A model generated the notes under the pieces. It was not told where the DNA came from, did not search any database, and saw only the letters and a list, made by a program, of their open reading frames with translations. 35,317 nucleotides of DNA from Halanaerobiales bacterium. GTDB taxonomy: Bacteria > Bacillota > Halanaerobiia > Halanaerobiales > DTU029. Position 1 is the first letter of the stretch, and each line of letters starts with the position of its first letter. Positions 9,101 to 18,039 of the stretch are shown here, piece after piece. Both the position numbers and the translations under genes were made by a program. Where the stretch lies: the NCBI GenBank assembly GCA_025451675.1, contig JANWJZ010000032.1, positions 1 to 35,317 on the forward strand, in the 5' to 3' direction.

Positions 9101-10335
9101 AGCTTGACAGCACCAATTTCGATAATCTCATCATTCCTGCTATTCAGGCCTGTTGTCTCAAAATCAAAGACCACATAGGTGAAATCTTTTATTTCCCCCT
9201 TCAGGGGCTTATAGATTATATCCTCACCATCATCTACCAGATAAGCCTCCAGGCCATAGAGGATTTTTATGCCATGTTTTTTGCCAGCCCAGTAGGCATC
9301 CGGATAAGCCTGCACTACCCCATGGTCAGTAACGGCAATGGCCGGATGGCCCCATTCTGCAGCCCTGGCTATGGCCTCTCCCACATCAATAACAGCATCC
9401 ATGGTACTCATCTTGGTATGCAGGTGAAGTTCAATCCTTTTCTCCTCAGCCCGGTCCTGCCGTCTCTCGATTAAATCATCTATTTTATTTATATGCTCGG
9501 CAAACAAAACCAGTTCTCTGGAAAATTGATCATTCTGTACATAACCCTCAACCCTGACCCATTGGCCTTTCTTTAATTCCCCTTCCAATTGTCTGTTCCT
9601 TCTGGGGAATAATTTCACAGTAATGGAATTACTATAATCAGTCATATCGAAAAGGAAAAAGGAATTGCCTTTCCTGCTTTTAATCTCTTCCAGATCAAAA
9701 ATCTGCCCCTCTACAATGATATGATCTATCTCCCCCTTAATCTCATCCAGCCGGTGGGTTTTTCCTGCAGTTATCTTTTTACCATAAATTATACCATCAT
9801 TATCTCCGGCAGGCCTTTCAACCGTCTTTTTCCTCTTTCCATTGAGAATTTTCTCTTTCAGGTCTTCCCGGTCTGGCTCCAGGGGGATATCTTTCAACAG
9901 ATCACCATTTTTGATTTCCAGAACTATTTCCTCATCGAGCAGGGCAAATAATTCCTTTTCAATGAATTTCCTGACCTTTTCTTCATTTAGATACTTATAG
10001 GCCAGGTTTGTTTCAACCTCGATCAGCAGCCTGTTCTCTTTCAGCTCCAGGCGGGCCCTTTCCAGAAAACCATTGATATAGGGATATTTATCCTGGATAA
10101 TTTCTGTAAGATGGGGCCAGAGAAAATGGATTTCCTTGTCCCTGGAAATCCCATCCATAACTATAAGCCTATATCCATCAGCCAGGATATTCTTTAAATC
10201 CTCCATATATTTCCCCAGCTTCTCTTCATCTGGATTGCTGGCTTTTATCACTAAACAGTTCTTCTTTTCCTCATCCAGCAATATATATTTTATTAAGCGG
10301 GAATATGTATCGTCTACTTTAATAGCTGTAATCAT
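6142..10335 (-). CDS. polC: DNA polymerase III alpha subunit, Gram-positive PolC type
   Basis: PolC is the main replicative DNA polymerase of Bacillota, carrying its own 3'-5' proofreading exonuclease. The 1397-residue protein is close to the usual length. In order there is a divergent N-terminal domain (1-190), an OB fold (about 203-285) and the first part of the PHP domain with ELHLHTKMS near residue 302. The inserted DnaQ-like exonuclease starts at FDFETTGLN near 390 and includes HRAVDDTRA near 530. The PHP remainder and palm follow. A zinc-binding group is visible at C872, C875, C897 and C900, and the catalytic palm motif VPDIDLN holds D926 and D928. TTGQHPGGQIV and FPKAHAAAYV complete the fingers region. 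All key residues appear intact. It starts 17 bases after a glycosyltransferase gene with GAGGGAT upstream, and lies between proS and rimP as in many clostridia and bacilli. Confidence 0.98.
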   Translation of the reverse strand: MITAIKVDDTYSRLIKYILLDEEKKNCLVIKASNPDEEKLGKYMEDLKNILADGYRLIVMDGISRDKEIHFLWPHLTEIIQDKYPYINGFLERARLELKENRLLIEVETNLAYKYLNEEKVRKFIEKELFALLDEEIVLEIKNGDLLKDIPLEPDREDLKEKILNGKRKKTVERPAGDNDGIIYGKKITAGKTHRLDEIKGEIDHIIVEGQIFDLEEIKSRKGNSFFLFDMTDYSNSITVKLFPRRNRQLEGELKKGQWVRVEGYVQNDQFSRELVLFAEHINKIDDLIERRQDRAEEKRIELHLHTKMSTMDAVIDVGEAIARAAEWGHPAIAVTDHGVVQAYPDAYWAGKKHGIKILYGLEAYLVDDGEDIIYKPLKGEIKDFTYVVFDFETTGLNSRNDEIIEIGAVKLKKGKIVDTFSSFVRPHNPVPANITKLTGITQEMVQDAPTIEEIIDSFMEFIGDAVLVAHNASFDYSFLKSALKKTGRPYPDNPVLDTLALSRALYPEFKNHRLNTLCAELGISLENHHRAVDDTRATAELLRKMLDRVAEEKITELEEINKLSKNIDWRNLKTNHLIIFARNKEGLRDLYKLVSSSHIRHFYRVPRILKSELVHVRDNLLIGSACEAGQLYRAILENQDEQEINKIVRFYDFLEVQPLANNAFLIGNKVDSLEELQNINKRIYQLGKKYNKPVVATGDVHFLDPEDSIFREILQAGQGYEESTQAPLYFRTTEEMLAEFSYFGEEIARELVIENPRKIAALCEDIQIIPDKLFTPSIEGAEEEIKNMTLNRARELYGDPLPEIVEKRLDKELNSIIGNGYAVIYLTAHKLVKKSLEDGYLVGSRGSVGSSLVATMTGITEVNPLPPHYRCPNCKYSEFITDGSIGVGPDLPDKECPECGEKLEKDGFDIPFEVFLGFEGDKVPDIDLNFSGEYQSTIHKYTEHLFGKDHVFRAGTISSIAERTAYGFVKSYLDERGLVANNAEVKRLVKGCTGVKRTTGQHPGGQIVVPADMEIYDFTPIQKPANDMEAEVLTTHFDFNSIHENLLKLDILGHDDPTIIRMLQDLTGVSPFDIPLDDPATMAIFSGTETLGVSPDEIGTSVGTLGIPEFGTSFVRQMLVDTRPTTFSELVRISGLSHGTDVWLNNAQDLIRNKIARLSEVISVRDDIMNYLILKGLEPARAFKIMENVRKGRGLTEEEEKYMLENNIPEWYIDSCKKIKYMFPKAHAAAYVMMAFRIAYFKVHYPEAFYATYFTVKADDFDAQVICQGRDYVLAEKDRLEAKGNDLSAKERNVLTVLEVVLEAMARGIKFTRVDLYHSDIRKFQITEEGLLPPLISLEGLGESAAQNIAASREDYEFTSIEDLINKTRISKSVVEVMKEHGVLSGLPEKNQLSLF

Positions 10336-10352
10336 CTATATCCCTCATTGTT

Positions 10353-10991
10353 TCATCTGTTTTTCAGGTTTTCAAAACTAACCTTAAGCAGATCAGTATA
10401 CATTTTAAGGCGGTCCAGAAAACCTCTAAAAAATCCCCGTTTCTCCTCTTTCATCACATGAGTCAGTTCCGGCAGTTCAACATACTGCAGGCGGCCATTT
10501 TCCTTTACATATTCATTTATGGCCAGCTCTACTCCATAACCACAGTGGGATAGATCTTCTATCCCCTTTATGAACCTGGTCTTTACTGCCCGCTGGCCGG
10601 ATAGGTGGGGAGCCAGAAGCTGGGCCAGATCAGTAGCTCCCCGGCCATGGTTGAAGACCCCAATGGTCATATCACACTCATCATTCATTACCGGATCAAG
10701 CAATTGTTGAATGTGCTTATCCGCTAATCCCACTAAATCCCCATCCAGCATCAGAATAATATCACTCTCTATCTCCTCTATGCCCCGCTCCAGGGCAGCT
10801 CCCTTCCCCTGATTTTCTCCCAGGCTGATCACCCGGACTCCCATTCTTCTTGCCAGAGTGGCACTATTATCGGTAGAACCATCATCTACGACCAGTATTT
10901 CATCAATCAGCGGATTATCCATTAATACTCTGAGGACCCCTTCAATGGTTTTTTCTTCATTGTAAACGGGGATTAAGGCACTTATCTTCAT
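10353..10991 (-). CDS. Family 2 glycosyltransferase, acceptor unknown
   Basis: A 212-residue soluble GT-A fold glycosyltransferase. The N-terminus MKISALIPVYNEEKTIEGVL is the nucleotide-sugar binding strand of GT2 enzymes. VVDDGSTDNS near residue 36 and LMLDGDLVGL near 79 (DXD-like metal site, DGD) follow. Conserved-looking HGRGATD and HLSGQRA segments resemble bacterial GT2 members sometimes annotated as polyprenyl-phosphate or glucosyl-3-phosphoglycerate transferases, but the substrate cannot be told from sequence. There is no transmembrane segment. The ATG at 10991 has AAGGGG upstream and is preferred over an ATG at 11027 inside proS. It lies 10 bases after proS and 17 before polC, so it is co-transcribed with housekeeping genes; most Bacillota have no gene in this position. 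Confidence 0.8.
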   Translation of the reverse strand: MKISALIPVYNEEKTIEGVLRVLMDNPLIDEILVVDDGSTDNSATLARRMGVRVISLGENQGKGAALERGIEEIESDIILMLDGDLVGLADKHIQQLLDPVMNDECDMTIGVFNHGRGATDLAQLLAPHLSGQRAVKTRFIKGIEDLSHCGYGVELAINEYVKENGRLQYVELPELTHVMKEEKRGFFRGFLDRLKMYTDLLKVSFENLKNR

Positions 10992-11001
10992 CCTGCACCC
11001 C

Positions 11002-12708
11002 TTACTCGATTCTATCAAGTATTTCAATAATCTTATCCACTGTATTTTCCAACTCTAACTGTATCTCTTCACCAGTCCTTCTTACCCTGGCTTCTATGGT
11101 ATTATTCTTCAGGGAGCGGGCACCGACAGTAATTCGCAGGGGAATACCTATGAGATCAGCATCATTAAACTTGACACCGGGCCTTTCCTTCCGGTCATCC
11201 AGTAAGGTCTCCACACCTCTGGCCGTCAATTCCTGGTAAAGCTCTTCTGTCACTTTCACCACTTCCTCATCATCACCAAGAGCCAGTATAATTACCTGAT
11301 AGGGTGCAATGGCCTTTGGCCAGATAATACCTTTTTCATCATGATTTTGCTCAATGGCAGCAGCCACCAGCCTGCTTATACCGATACCATAACAACCCAT
11401 CACTATGAATTGTTCTTTCCCGTTCTCATCCAGATAGGTGGCCTCCATGCTCTCACTATATTTTGTGCCCAATTTAAAAATATGGCCAACCTCTATGCCG
11501 GATTTAATCTCCAGTTTTCCGTCACATTTTGGGCAGGGATCACCTTCTTTAACTATACGCAGATCAAGATATTCATCAACAATAAAATCCCGGCCTGGAT
11601 TCACATTAATAAGGTGATAATCTGTTTTATTGGCACCGGCAACTCCATTCACTATATCCTTAACCCGCAGGTCAGCCAGCACCCTGATACCCTCCAGGCC
11701 TACCGGGCCGATAAAACCAGGTGTACTGCTGAAGTATTTCTCAAAATCCTCATCTGCTACAGGTGTTAACTCATTGGCAGCAAGGTAATTGGCCAGTTTT
11801 ACCTCATTTAACTGGTCATCACCGGCCACTAAAACCAGTACTGGCTCACCATCAGCCAGCAGAGCCAGGGACTTGATAGTTTTAGCCGGATCCACTCCCA
11901 GGAATTCTGAAACTTCCTCAATGGTCTTCTGGCCTGGTGTATGGACTTCTTCCATCTCCTTCATTTCTTCACTGCCAGAAACTTCCCTTTCGCCGGCTAC
12001 GGCCTTTTCAACATTGGCCGCATAGGAACAGCTATCGCAGAAGGCAATGCGGTCTTCACCTACTTCAGCCAGGACCATAAATTCATGGGACTCACTACCG
12101 CCCATGGCTCCCGTATCTGCCTCAACCGCCCTTACCTCAAGGCCACAGTTGGTAAAGGCCTTCATATAGGCATCATACATGGCCCGGTAACTTCTATCCA
12201 GCCCTTCATAATCTCTATCAAAGGAATAGGCATCTTTCATGATAAACTCCCGGCCCCTCATGACACCAAAACGGGGCCTTATCTCATCCCGCACCTTTGT
12301 CTGAATCTGATAAAGGTTAACGGGTAAATCCTTATAAGATCTGATTTCTCCTCTGACCAGTGCTGTAATAACCTCTTCATGGGTAGGCCCAAGGCAATAA
12401 TCCCGGCCTTTCCGGTCCTGGAATTTAATCATCAACGGCCCGAATTTCTCCCATCTGCCGGATTCCTTCCACAATTCGGCAGTATGGATGATGGGCATCA
12501 ATAATTCCTGGGCACCACTCTCATTCATTGCCTGGCGGACAATATCCTCTACTTTCCTGATCACCCGCCAGCCCAGTGGCAGATATGTATAGATTCCGGC
12601 AGTCAAGGTTCTCATCATTCCAGCCCTCAACATCAATTGATGGCTTGGAACCTCAGCCTCTGCCGGTGTCTCCTTTAATGTTGGCAAATATAAGTTTGAC
12701 ATTTTCAT
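11002..12708 (-). CDS. proS: Prolyl-tRNA synthetase (bacterial type with editing domain)
   Basis: ProS charges tRNA-Pro with proline. The 568-residue size and N-terminus MKMSNLYLPTLKETPAEAEV identify the bacterial (ProS1) type. Class II motifs are visible: LPLGWRVIRKVE near residue 43, the RPRFGVMRGREFIMKDAYSF motif 2 region near 140-160, and GCYGIGISRLVAA (motif 3) near 435. The YbaK-like cis-editing insertion that hydrolyses Ala-tRNA-Pro spans roughly residues 235-380, including LVLVAGDDQLNEVKL. The C-terminal anticodon-binding domain follows. No T-box leader is possible in the 13-base gap to ispG, so expression must depend on upstream transcription. Location between ispG and the polC region follows the Bacillota backbone. 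Confidence 0.97.
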   Translation of the reverse strand: MKMSNLYLPTLKETPAEAEVPSHQLMLRAGMMRTLTAGIYTYLPLGWRVIRKVEDIVRQAMNESGAQELLMPIIHTAELWKESGRWEKFGPLMIKFQDRKGRDYCLGPTHEEVITALVRGEIRSYKDLPVNLYQIQTKVRDEIRPRFGVMRGREFIMKDAYSFDRDYEGLDRSYRAMYDAYMKAFTNCGLEVRAVEADTGAMGGSESHEFMVLAEVGEDRIAFCDSCSYAANVEKAVAGEREVSGSEEMKEMEEVHTPGQKTIEEVSEFLGVDPAKTIKSLALLADGEPVLVLVAGDDQLNEVKLANYLAANELTPVADEDFEKYFSSTPGFIGPVGLEGIRVLADLRVKDIVNGVAGANKTDYHLINVNPGRDFIVDEYLDLRIVKEGDPCPKCDGKLEIKSGIEVGHIFKLGTKYSESMEATYLDENGKEQFIVMGCYGIGISRLVAAAIEQNHDEKGIIWPKAIAPYQVIILALGDDEEVVKVTEELYQELTARGVETLLDDRKERPGVKFNDADLIGIPLRITVGARSLKNNTIEARVRRTGEEIQLELENTVDKIIEILDRIE

Positions 12709-12721
12709 AACTGACCACTCC

Positions 12722-13768
12722 CTACATTAAATTTATCTCTTTCTCCAGTTCTTCCAGTAATTTTGCTTCTGGAACTTTTTTAATTATCTCGCCTTTCCTG
12801 AAAATCAGGCCTACTCCCCGGCCGCCAGCAATTCCGATATCTGCTTCCCTGGCTTCTCCAGGCCCGTTCACTACACAACCCATCACAGCAACGGTAATCT
12901 CCTTATCATACTTTTCCAGCATTTTCTCTACCTGATTGGCCAGGGAAATTAAATCTATTTCTGTACGGCCACAGGTAGGGCAGGAAATAATCTCGGCACC
13001 CCTCTTACGCAGACGCAGAGACTTCAGTATCTGCCAGCCGACCCTTACCTCCTCAAGGGGGTCACCGGTCAGGGAAACCCTGATGGTATCACCGATACCC
13101 CGGGATAGAAGGGCCCCTATACCTGCAGCAGATTTTATGGTGCCGGACCATATTGTACCTGCTTCAGTAATTCCAATATGAAAGGGATAATCAACCTTTT
13201 CAGCCATTAACTCATAGGCCCTGATAGTCATCATTACATCTGTTGCCTTCAGGGAAATAACTATATCCTGGAAATCATTCTCCTCCAGGATCCGGATCTG
13301 ATTAAGGGCACTCTCCACCATGCCCTCTGCTGTCGGGCCGCCGTATTTAGCCAGGATTCCCTTCTCAATGGAACCGGAATTAACCCCCACCCGGATGGGT
13401 ATCCCGGCCTCCCTGGCCCTGTGGGCAATCTCCCTGACCCGCTCAGCCTGTCCAATATTTCCGGGGTTAAGTCTCAGGCCGTCTACCCCCTGTTCTATAG
13501 CTTCCAGGGCTAACCTATAATCAAAATGTATATCAGCAATCAGGGGAATATCAATATGTTCTTTAATCTCCCCCAATTTCTTAGCTGCTTCCATATCCGG
13601 TACGGCTACCCGTATAATTTCACAACCGGCAGCAGATAAATCCCGTATCTGTTTGACAGTAGCCTCTACATCTGCTGTCTTTGTATTGGTCATCGACTGC
13701 ACTGTTACAGGGGCACCCCCGCCAACAGCCACATTACCGTAATAAACCTTTCTGGTCTTTCTGCGCAT
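12722..13768 (-). CDS. ispG: 4-hydroxy-3-methylbut-2-en-1-yl diphosphate synthase IspG (GcpE)
   Basis: IspG is the [4Fe-4S] enzyme that converts methylerythritol cyclodiphosphate to HMBPP in the MEP isoprenoid pathway. The 348-residue length is normal for the short bacterial type. The N-terminal TIM barrel is recognised by [15 protein letters not shown] near residue 16, [12 protein letters not shown], and [12 protein letters not shown] near 97. The C-terminal domain carries the iron-sulphur ligands in SCPTCGRT (near 264) and [12 protein letters not shown] (near 298), plus ADIGIAGG. The start has CGGAGG upstream. It works with dxr, two genes upstream, in the same pathway, which supplies the lipid carrier made by uppS. 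Confidence 0.97.
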   Translation of the reverse strand: MRRKTRKVYYGNVAVGGGAPVTVQSMTNTKTADVEATVKQIRDLSAAGCEIIRVAVPDMEAAKKLGEIKEHIDIPLIADIHFDYRLALEAIEQGVDGLRLNPGNIGQAERVREIAHRAREAGIPIRVGVNSGSIEKGILAKYGGPTAEGMVESALNQIRILEENDFQDIVISLKATDVMMTIRAYELMAEKVDYPFHIGITEAGTIWSGTIKSAAGIGALLSRGIGDTIRVSLTGDPLEEVRVGWQILKSLRLRKRGAEIISCPTCGRTEIDLISLANQVEKMLEKYDKEITVAVMGCVVNGPGEAREADIGIAGGRGVGLIFRKGEIIKKVPEAKLLEELEKEINLM

Positions 13769-13836
13769 AAAATTCCTCCGTATCTTGAGAAGCTCTGTTA
13801 ATATGTCTCCTCTCTTTATATTAAATTTTCCTCAGC

Positions 13837-14907
13837 CTATAATAAAAACCTGCTAATATCCCTGATCAGGATAAAAACCATCAGTATCATCAGGATAATA
13901 AGCCCGACTATATGCACCAGGCTCTCTTTTTCATGGGCAACCGGTTTACCCCTGATCATTTCATAAATGATAAAGATTAATCTCCCTCCATCCAGTGCCG
14001 GGAAGGGAAGCAGGTTAAAGAATCCCAGGTTTAAACTAAGTACAGCTGTCAGATTCAATAAACTGGCCAGCCCCAGTCCAGTAGCCTGGTTTACCATTGT
14101 AGCAATCATAACCGGCCCGCCTACATCAATAGCCAGTTTTCCTGTAATCATCTTGACGATGGCAGTGATAGTAAACCAGAGGAGGTTAACAGTCTGCAGG
14201 AAGCCCAGGCGGAGAGCCTGGAAAACACCTACCTTCTCCCGGATTGTCTGGGGGGCAATCCCTATCACAGCATAACCATAAGCTGGTTCATATCTTGGTA
14301 TTACTGTGGTAGTATATTCTCTATTATTCCGTATATATTTTACTTCCAGGGCTTTCCCATCTGCATTTCTGGTAATGAGAGAAATATCATTCCACTTTTC
14401 TATTGGCTGCCCATCAATTTCAATAATGGTATCACCTATTTTCAGGCCCGCTTCAGCAGCCGGGCTCCCCAGGGCCACATCACCGATTATATTGGCATCC
14501 ATACTGTCAACGGCAATACCATAAAGAAAAAATATCAGGGCAAATATAAGGATGGCCAGGAGAAAATTCATCATGGAACCATTAAGGATAACCGCAAAAC
14601 GCTGCAATGGGCTCTTCTGTGTAAAGGTCCGCCCCTCATTCCTTGCCTCCTCGTAACTGCGTCTTTCTTCCTCTGTCATGTTTTCATCAGGAGGATTTTC
14701 TCCGGTCATCTGACAGAAACCGCCTAAAGGAATAGCACGTATAGAATAAAGGGTCTCCCCATATTTTTTTCCGAAAACCTTCGGCCCGAAACCCAGGGCG
14801 AATTCTTCAACCCTGATACCCACCAGTTTTGCTGTTATATAATGGCCAAACTCGTGTACAAAAACCAGAATTCCCAGAACAACTATAAAACTAATAACCG
14901 ATAACAC
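13837..14907 (-). CDS. rseP: RIP metalloprotease RseP/RasP (site-2 protease)
   Basis: An intramembrane zinc protease of the S2P family, which cleaves anti-sigma factors and remnant signal peptides within the membrane. The first transmembrane helix contains the HEXXH active site in FVHEFGHYITAKL. One PDZ domain follows (GLKIGDTIIEIDG region). A C-terminal helix carries the third metal ligand in NLLPFPALDGGR (the LDG motif), and a final hydrophobic helix follows. The GTG at 14907 is preferred as start because GGGGAGG lies 9 bases upstream, giving about 356 residues. A longer frame from 14967 would overlap dxr by 77 bases and has no ribosome-binding site. With GTG the overlap with dxr is 17 bases. 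The dxr-rseP-ispG-proS order is standard. Confidence 0.95.
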   Translation of the reverse strand: MLSVISFIVVLGILVFVHEFGHYITAKLVGIRVEEFALGFGPKVFGKKYGETLYSIRAIPLGGFCQMTGENPPDENMTEEERRSYEEARNEGRTFTQKSPLQRFAVILNGSMMNFLLAILIFALIFFLYGIAVDSMDANIIGDVALGSPAAEAGLKIGDTIIEIDGQPIEKWNDISLITRNADGKALEVKYIRNNREYTTTVIPRYEPAYGYAVIGIAPQTIREKVGVFQALRLGFLQTVNLLWFTITAIVKMITGKLAIDVGGPVMIATMVNQATGLGLASLLNLTAVLSLNLGFFNLLPFPALDGGRLIFIIYEMIRGKPVAHEKESLVHIVGLIILMILMVFILIRDISRFLL

Positions 14908-16048
14908 TCTCCATAACCTCCCCGGTGATATTTCTTGACCACTCATCAACCAGATATATATCTTCAAGTGATGGCCTACTTATATTATCATGTTTATCCA
15001 TAACTTTTTCAATTAATTCCGGAATCATTGTAAAAGGTATTTTTCTCTCCAGGAAAGCAGCAACAGCTATCTCATTGGCGGCATTCAAAACTACCGGCAT
15101 TGTCCCGCCAGCCTGGCCAGCCTCATAGGCCAGGCGCAGGGCAGGGAATTTTTCATAGTCCGGTTCCTCAAAATTCAGCTGCCCTGCCTTTACCAGATCA
15201 AGCCTTTCCCGCCGTGCTGGCCGTCGTTCCGGATAAGTAAGCACATACTGTATAGGCAGGCGCATATCAGGTAAACTCATTTCTGCCAGGATTGAGCCGT
15301 CCACAAACTCCACCATAGAATGAATGATACTTTCCGGATGAATTATAACTTTAATTTTATCATAAGATTGTTTAAATAACCAGTGGGCCTCGATAACTTC
15401 CAGGCCTTTATTCATCATTGTGGCAGAATCGATGGTAATCTTGCCGCCCATATCCCAGTTAGGATGTTTCAAAGCCTCTTCCACAGTAACTTTGTCCAAT
15501 TTCTCCCGGGGGTAGTTCCGGAAAGGCCCTCCGGAGGCAGTCAGGATAATATTTTCTACCTCTTCAGCTTTCTTCCCGTCCAGCAGCTGAAAAATGGCAT
15601 TATGTTCACTATCAATGGGCAAAATTACCCGGTCCGAAAAATGCCTATCTATTATCTCTCCACCAATGACCAGGCTCTCTTTATTGGCCAGAGCCAGTTT
15701 ATTACCGGCCTTCAGGGCAGCGATTGTTGGTTTTAAACCGGCAGCACCGACAATGGAGTTTATAACCAGGTCTGCTTCCAGTTCACCGGCCAGAAACTCC
15801 AGCCCTTCAGCACCGCTCAAGACCCTGATATTCAAATCATCTAAACGATATTCTAATTCTTCCTTCAGTTTATTATTCCCTATTGCCAGGTAAAGGGGCC
15901 TGTATTTTCTGGCCTGTTTCTCCAGCAAATCAATATTGCTGTTGGCCGATAAAGCCAATACCTCCCATTCACCGGCAAAACCATCTATAACATCAAGGGC
16001 CTGTGTACCTATGGACCCCGTTGAACCAAGCAATACTAACTTTTTCAT
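14891..16048 (-). CDS. dxr: 1-deoxy-D-xylulose 5-phosphate reductoisomerase
   Basis: Dxr (IspC) converts DXP to MEP using NADPH, the committed step of the MEP pathway. The 385-residue protein starts MKKLVLLGSTGSIGTQALDV, the Rossmann NADPH-binding motif. The adenine-side LANKESLVIGG motif is near residue 120. The metal- and substrate-binding DSEHNAIFQ is near 145 and ASGGPFR near 180. DMRLPIQYVLTYP and NAANEIAVAAFL in the C-terminal half complete the family pattern. Length is normal. GGGAGTG precedes the ATG. It follows an AI-2E/YtvI-like gene instead of cdsA directly, and overlaps rseP by 17 bases. Confidence 0.97.
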   Translation of the reverse strand: MKKLVLLGSTGSIGTQALDVIDGFAGEWEVLALSANSNIDLLEKQARKYRPLYLAIGNNKLKEELEYRLDDLNIRVLSGAEGLEFLAGELEADLVINSIVGAAGLKPTIAALKAGNKLALANKESLVIGGEIIDRHFSDRVILPIDSEHNAIFQLLDGKKAEEVENIILTASGGPFRNYPREKLDKVTVEEALKHPNWDMGGKITIDSATMMNKGLEVIEAHWLFKQSYDKIKVIIHPESIIHSMVEFVDGSILAEMSLPDMRLPIQYVLTYPERRPARRERLDLVKAGQLNFEEPDYEKFPALRLAYEAGQAGGTMPVVLNAANEIAVAAFLERKIPFTMIPELIEKVMDKHDNISRPSLEDIYLVDEWSRNITGEVMESVIGY

Positions 16049-16119
16049 CTACTTCACTCCCGGAAACTATGATATTATATTCTCCGCTGTTTCATATCCA
16101 GAAATTCATTTCCACCATT

Positions 16120-17163
16120 TTACTCTCTGAAAGCAATCTGATTTGGAAAAAAACCGGAGTTCCAGACGGCCTTCCATAAAAGAAGTGTACCGGGTCCGGT
16201 AATAAAACCCAGCGGTCCAGATAATCTATATCCTATATAAAAGGCAATCAGACCAGGCAATGGATGAAAACCCAGTTCCAATCCCATTATCTTCCCTTCC
16301 AGCCCCTGACGGATTGCCGTAACCAGCGTATAAATAATCAATATCTCCAGGCCGGCATAGAATTTTCCGGCAACCATATTAAACAAAATCCAGGGTATAA
16401 ATAACAAACCCGGGCCAAGAAGGGGCATGATATCCAGAAAAGCGGCAGTCAGGGCGGTTAAAAGGGCAAAATCATTACCTGCCAGTAGAAATCCCAGATA
16501 GGTAATGATACCGGTTGCGGACATCAATATCAATTCAGCCCGGAGAAATTTCAGGCCGGAATTAATAATTTCCTTTTCCAGCCGGTGAATTCTCCCCCTG
16601 TATCGTTCTGGAAATAAGGACAGAATAAAATCATTAATCTTATCTGCATCACAGGTGAAAAAATATGTAGCGAGCAAAGTCAAAATCACTACTGTCAGGA
16701 GTAGAGGCAATTTGGCTAAGACATTCAATAAATTATTGGCCAGATACAGGAGCCCCTCCTTCAAGGTATTATATAATAATTCCAGGTTTTCCTGCAAAAT
16801 CCTTTCCAGAGGACCAGATAAAATCCGCATATTCTCCAGCAAAATTAGCTCAATATCTTGCAGAATTTGAGTATAATCAGGTAATAATTCCAGCAGTTTA
16901 TTAAGTTCAAGATAGATCTGGAAAAGCCCGATAAAGATAAAAAAAAGGATTAAAGCTGTAAAAAGAAAAAGGACAAGAAAGGCTGCCAGGGACCTTTCCA
17001 GGCCTATCTTTTCTTCCAGAAAATTCACCGGCGGATTAAGCAGTCCGGCCAGTAATATTGCCACCAGAAAAGGTGTCAAATAAATTAAAGAAAAATTCAG
17101 GAGCAAAAAAATCATAAGCAGAAGCACAAGAGCTATAATTATATTTTTCAGCCATGCTTCCAT
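16120..17163 (-). CDS. AI-2E family (YtvI-like) integral membrane protein
   Basis: A 347-residue very hydrophobic protein with the layout of the AI-2E transporter superfamily (PF01594). Two or three N-terminal helices (1-90) are followed by an amphipathic leucine-rich soluble stretch (about 85-150), another helix around 160 and a helix-rich C-terminal half. The C-terminal half contains LTAAFLDIMPLLGPGLLFIPW and QGLEGKIMGLELGFHPLPGL, which resemble the conserved PXXG and Q-x-x-EG motifs. Family members include the quorum-signal exporter TqsA, the sporulation protein YtvI and Na+/H+ antiporters; substrate cannot be assigned here. Resemblance to YtvI is suggested by size and by the Bacillota context. 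It lies between cdsA and dxr, which are usually adjacent. Start ATG 17163 has AAAGGGG upstream. Confidence 0.8.
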   Translation of the reverse strand: MEAWLKNIIIALVLLLMIFLLLNFSLIYLTPFLVAILLAGLLNPPVNFLEEKIGLERSLAAFLVLFLFTALILFFIFIGLFQIYLELNKLLELLPDYTQILQDIELILLENMRILSGPLERILQENLELLYNTLKEGLLYLANNLLNVLAKLPLLLTVVILTLLATYFFTCDADKINDFILSLFPERYRGRIHRLEKEIINSGLKFLRAELILMSATGIITYLGFLLAGNDFALLTALTAAFLDIMPLLGPGLLFIPWILFNMVAGKFYAGLEILIIYTLVTAIRQGLEGKIMGLELGFHPLPGLIAFYIGYRLSGPLGFITGPGTLLLWKAVWNSGFFPNQIAFRE

Positions 17164-17229
17164 TAAATTACCCCTTTATATGCTAATAGAATATGTATTC
17201 ATACGAAAAAAGAAAAGGGCTTTTGGTAA

Positions 17230-18039
17230 TCAGCTGATAAAAAAGAGCAGGAAGTAATAGGTAAAGGGCGCTGTAAAGAAAAGACTGTCCAGACGGTCCA
17301 GAATACCGCCATGGCCCGGTAATATATTACCGGAATCCTTTACACCTGTAGCCCTTTTTAAACTTGATTCAAAAAGATCACCCAGGACAGCTACTATGGC
17401 AGTTAGGAATGCATAGATTACAAAGCGGTAAGAGAAGATACCCAGAATATTAGTAAAGATAATCACCACAATTATAGCCAGTAAAATACCGCCAAAAACA
17501 CCTTCCAGTGATTTATTGGGACTCTTTTTAATGAACTTGGTCTTGCCAAATCTCATACCCACAAAATAGGCTCCAGTATCTGCCGCCCAGGTCGTCAGCA
17601 GGGCCAGCCAGAGGGCCTTCGTTTCGCTTAAAGGGGCCAGATTATAATCCCGTAATAAAAGGAGAAATAAGACCCCTGCTGTTATGTATACAAGGCCCAG
17701 TAAATTATAGGACAACCTGTTGAGAAAATTCTCATTATCTGTTTTAAAAATATGATATGTAAAAAGAACAAATAAGACGATACTCAATACAAATGCCGGG
17801 GATATATTCAGTATTGCTCTACTATTTAAATATGTAGTAATGATGATAAATATACTTAATGATAATAATAAGAGTAAATTGTTTTTATAACGGACCGGTA
17901 ACATGGAGTTATATTCATGGAAGGCCACACAATTGACCAGAAGTAACAATAAAGCAAAGGGCAAAGAACCAGCATAGATAAAAAACAGTACAATAATTAT
18001 CCCAATAATTGCACTTATCACTCTTTTCAGAAGCATCAT
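17230..18039 (-). CDS. cdsA: Phosphatidate cytidylyltransferase
   Basis: CdsA makes CDP-diacylglycerol from CTP and phosphatidic acid at the membrane, the branch point of phospholipid synthesis. The 269-residue protein has about seven to eight hydrophobic segments. Its C-terminal signature is nearly perfect: [20 protein letters not shown] followed by ILDRLDS (residues about 223-250), with the KD and DRLD acidic residues that bind metal. An earlier [13 protein letters not shown] segment near 160 is also typical. The gene overlaps the uppS stop by 4 bases (ATGA-type overlap), which implies translational coupling. The adjacent ATG at 18036 is an equally possible start. Confidence 0.96.
   Translation of the reverse strand: MMLLKRVISAIIGIIIVLFFIYAGSLPFALLLLLVNCVAFHEYNSMLPVRYKNNLLLLLSLSIFIIITTYLNSRAILNISPAFVLSIVLFVLFTYHIFKTDNENFLNRLSYNLLGLVYITAGVLFLLLLRDYNLAPLSETKALWLALLTTWAADTGAYFVGMRFGKTKFIKKSPNKSLEGVFGGILLAIIVVIIFTNILGIFSYRFVIYAFLTAIVAVLGDLFESSLKRATGVKDSGNILPGHGGILDRLDSLFFTAPFTYYFLLFFIS

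Noticed and set aside
12709-12721. T-box leader for proS
   Set aside because: Only 13 bases separate proS from ispG, so no room exists for a T-box riboswitch.
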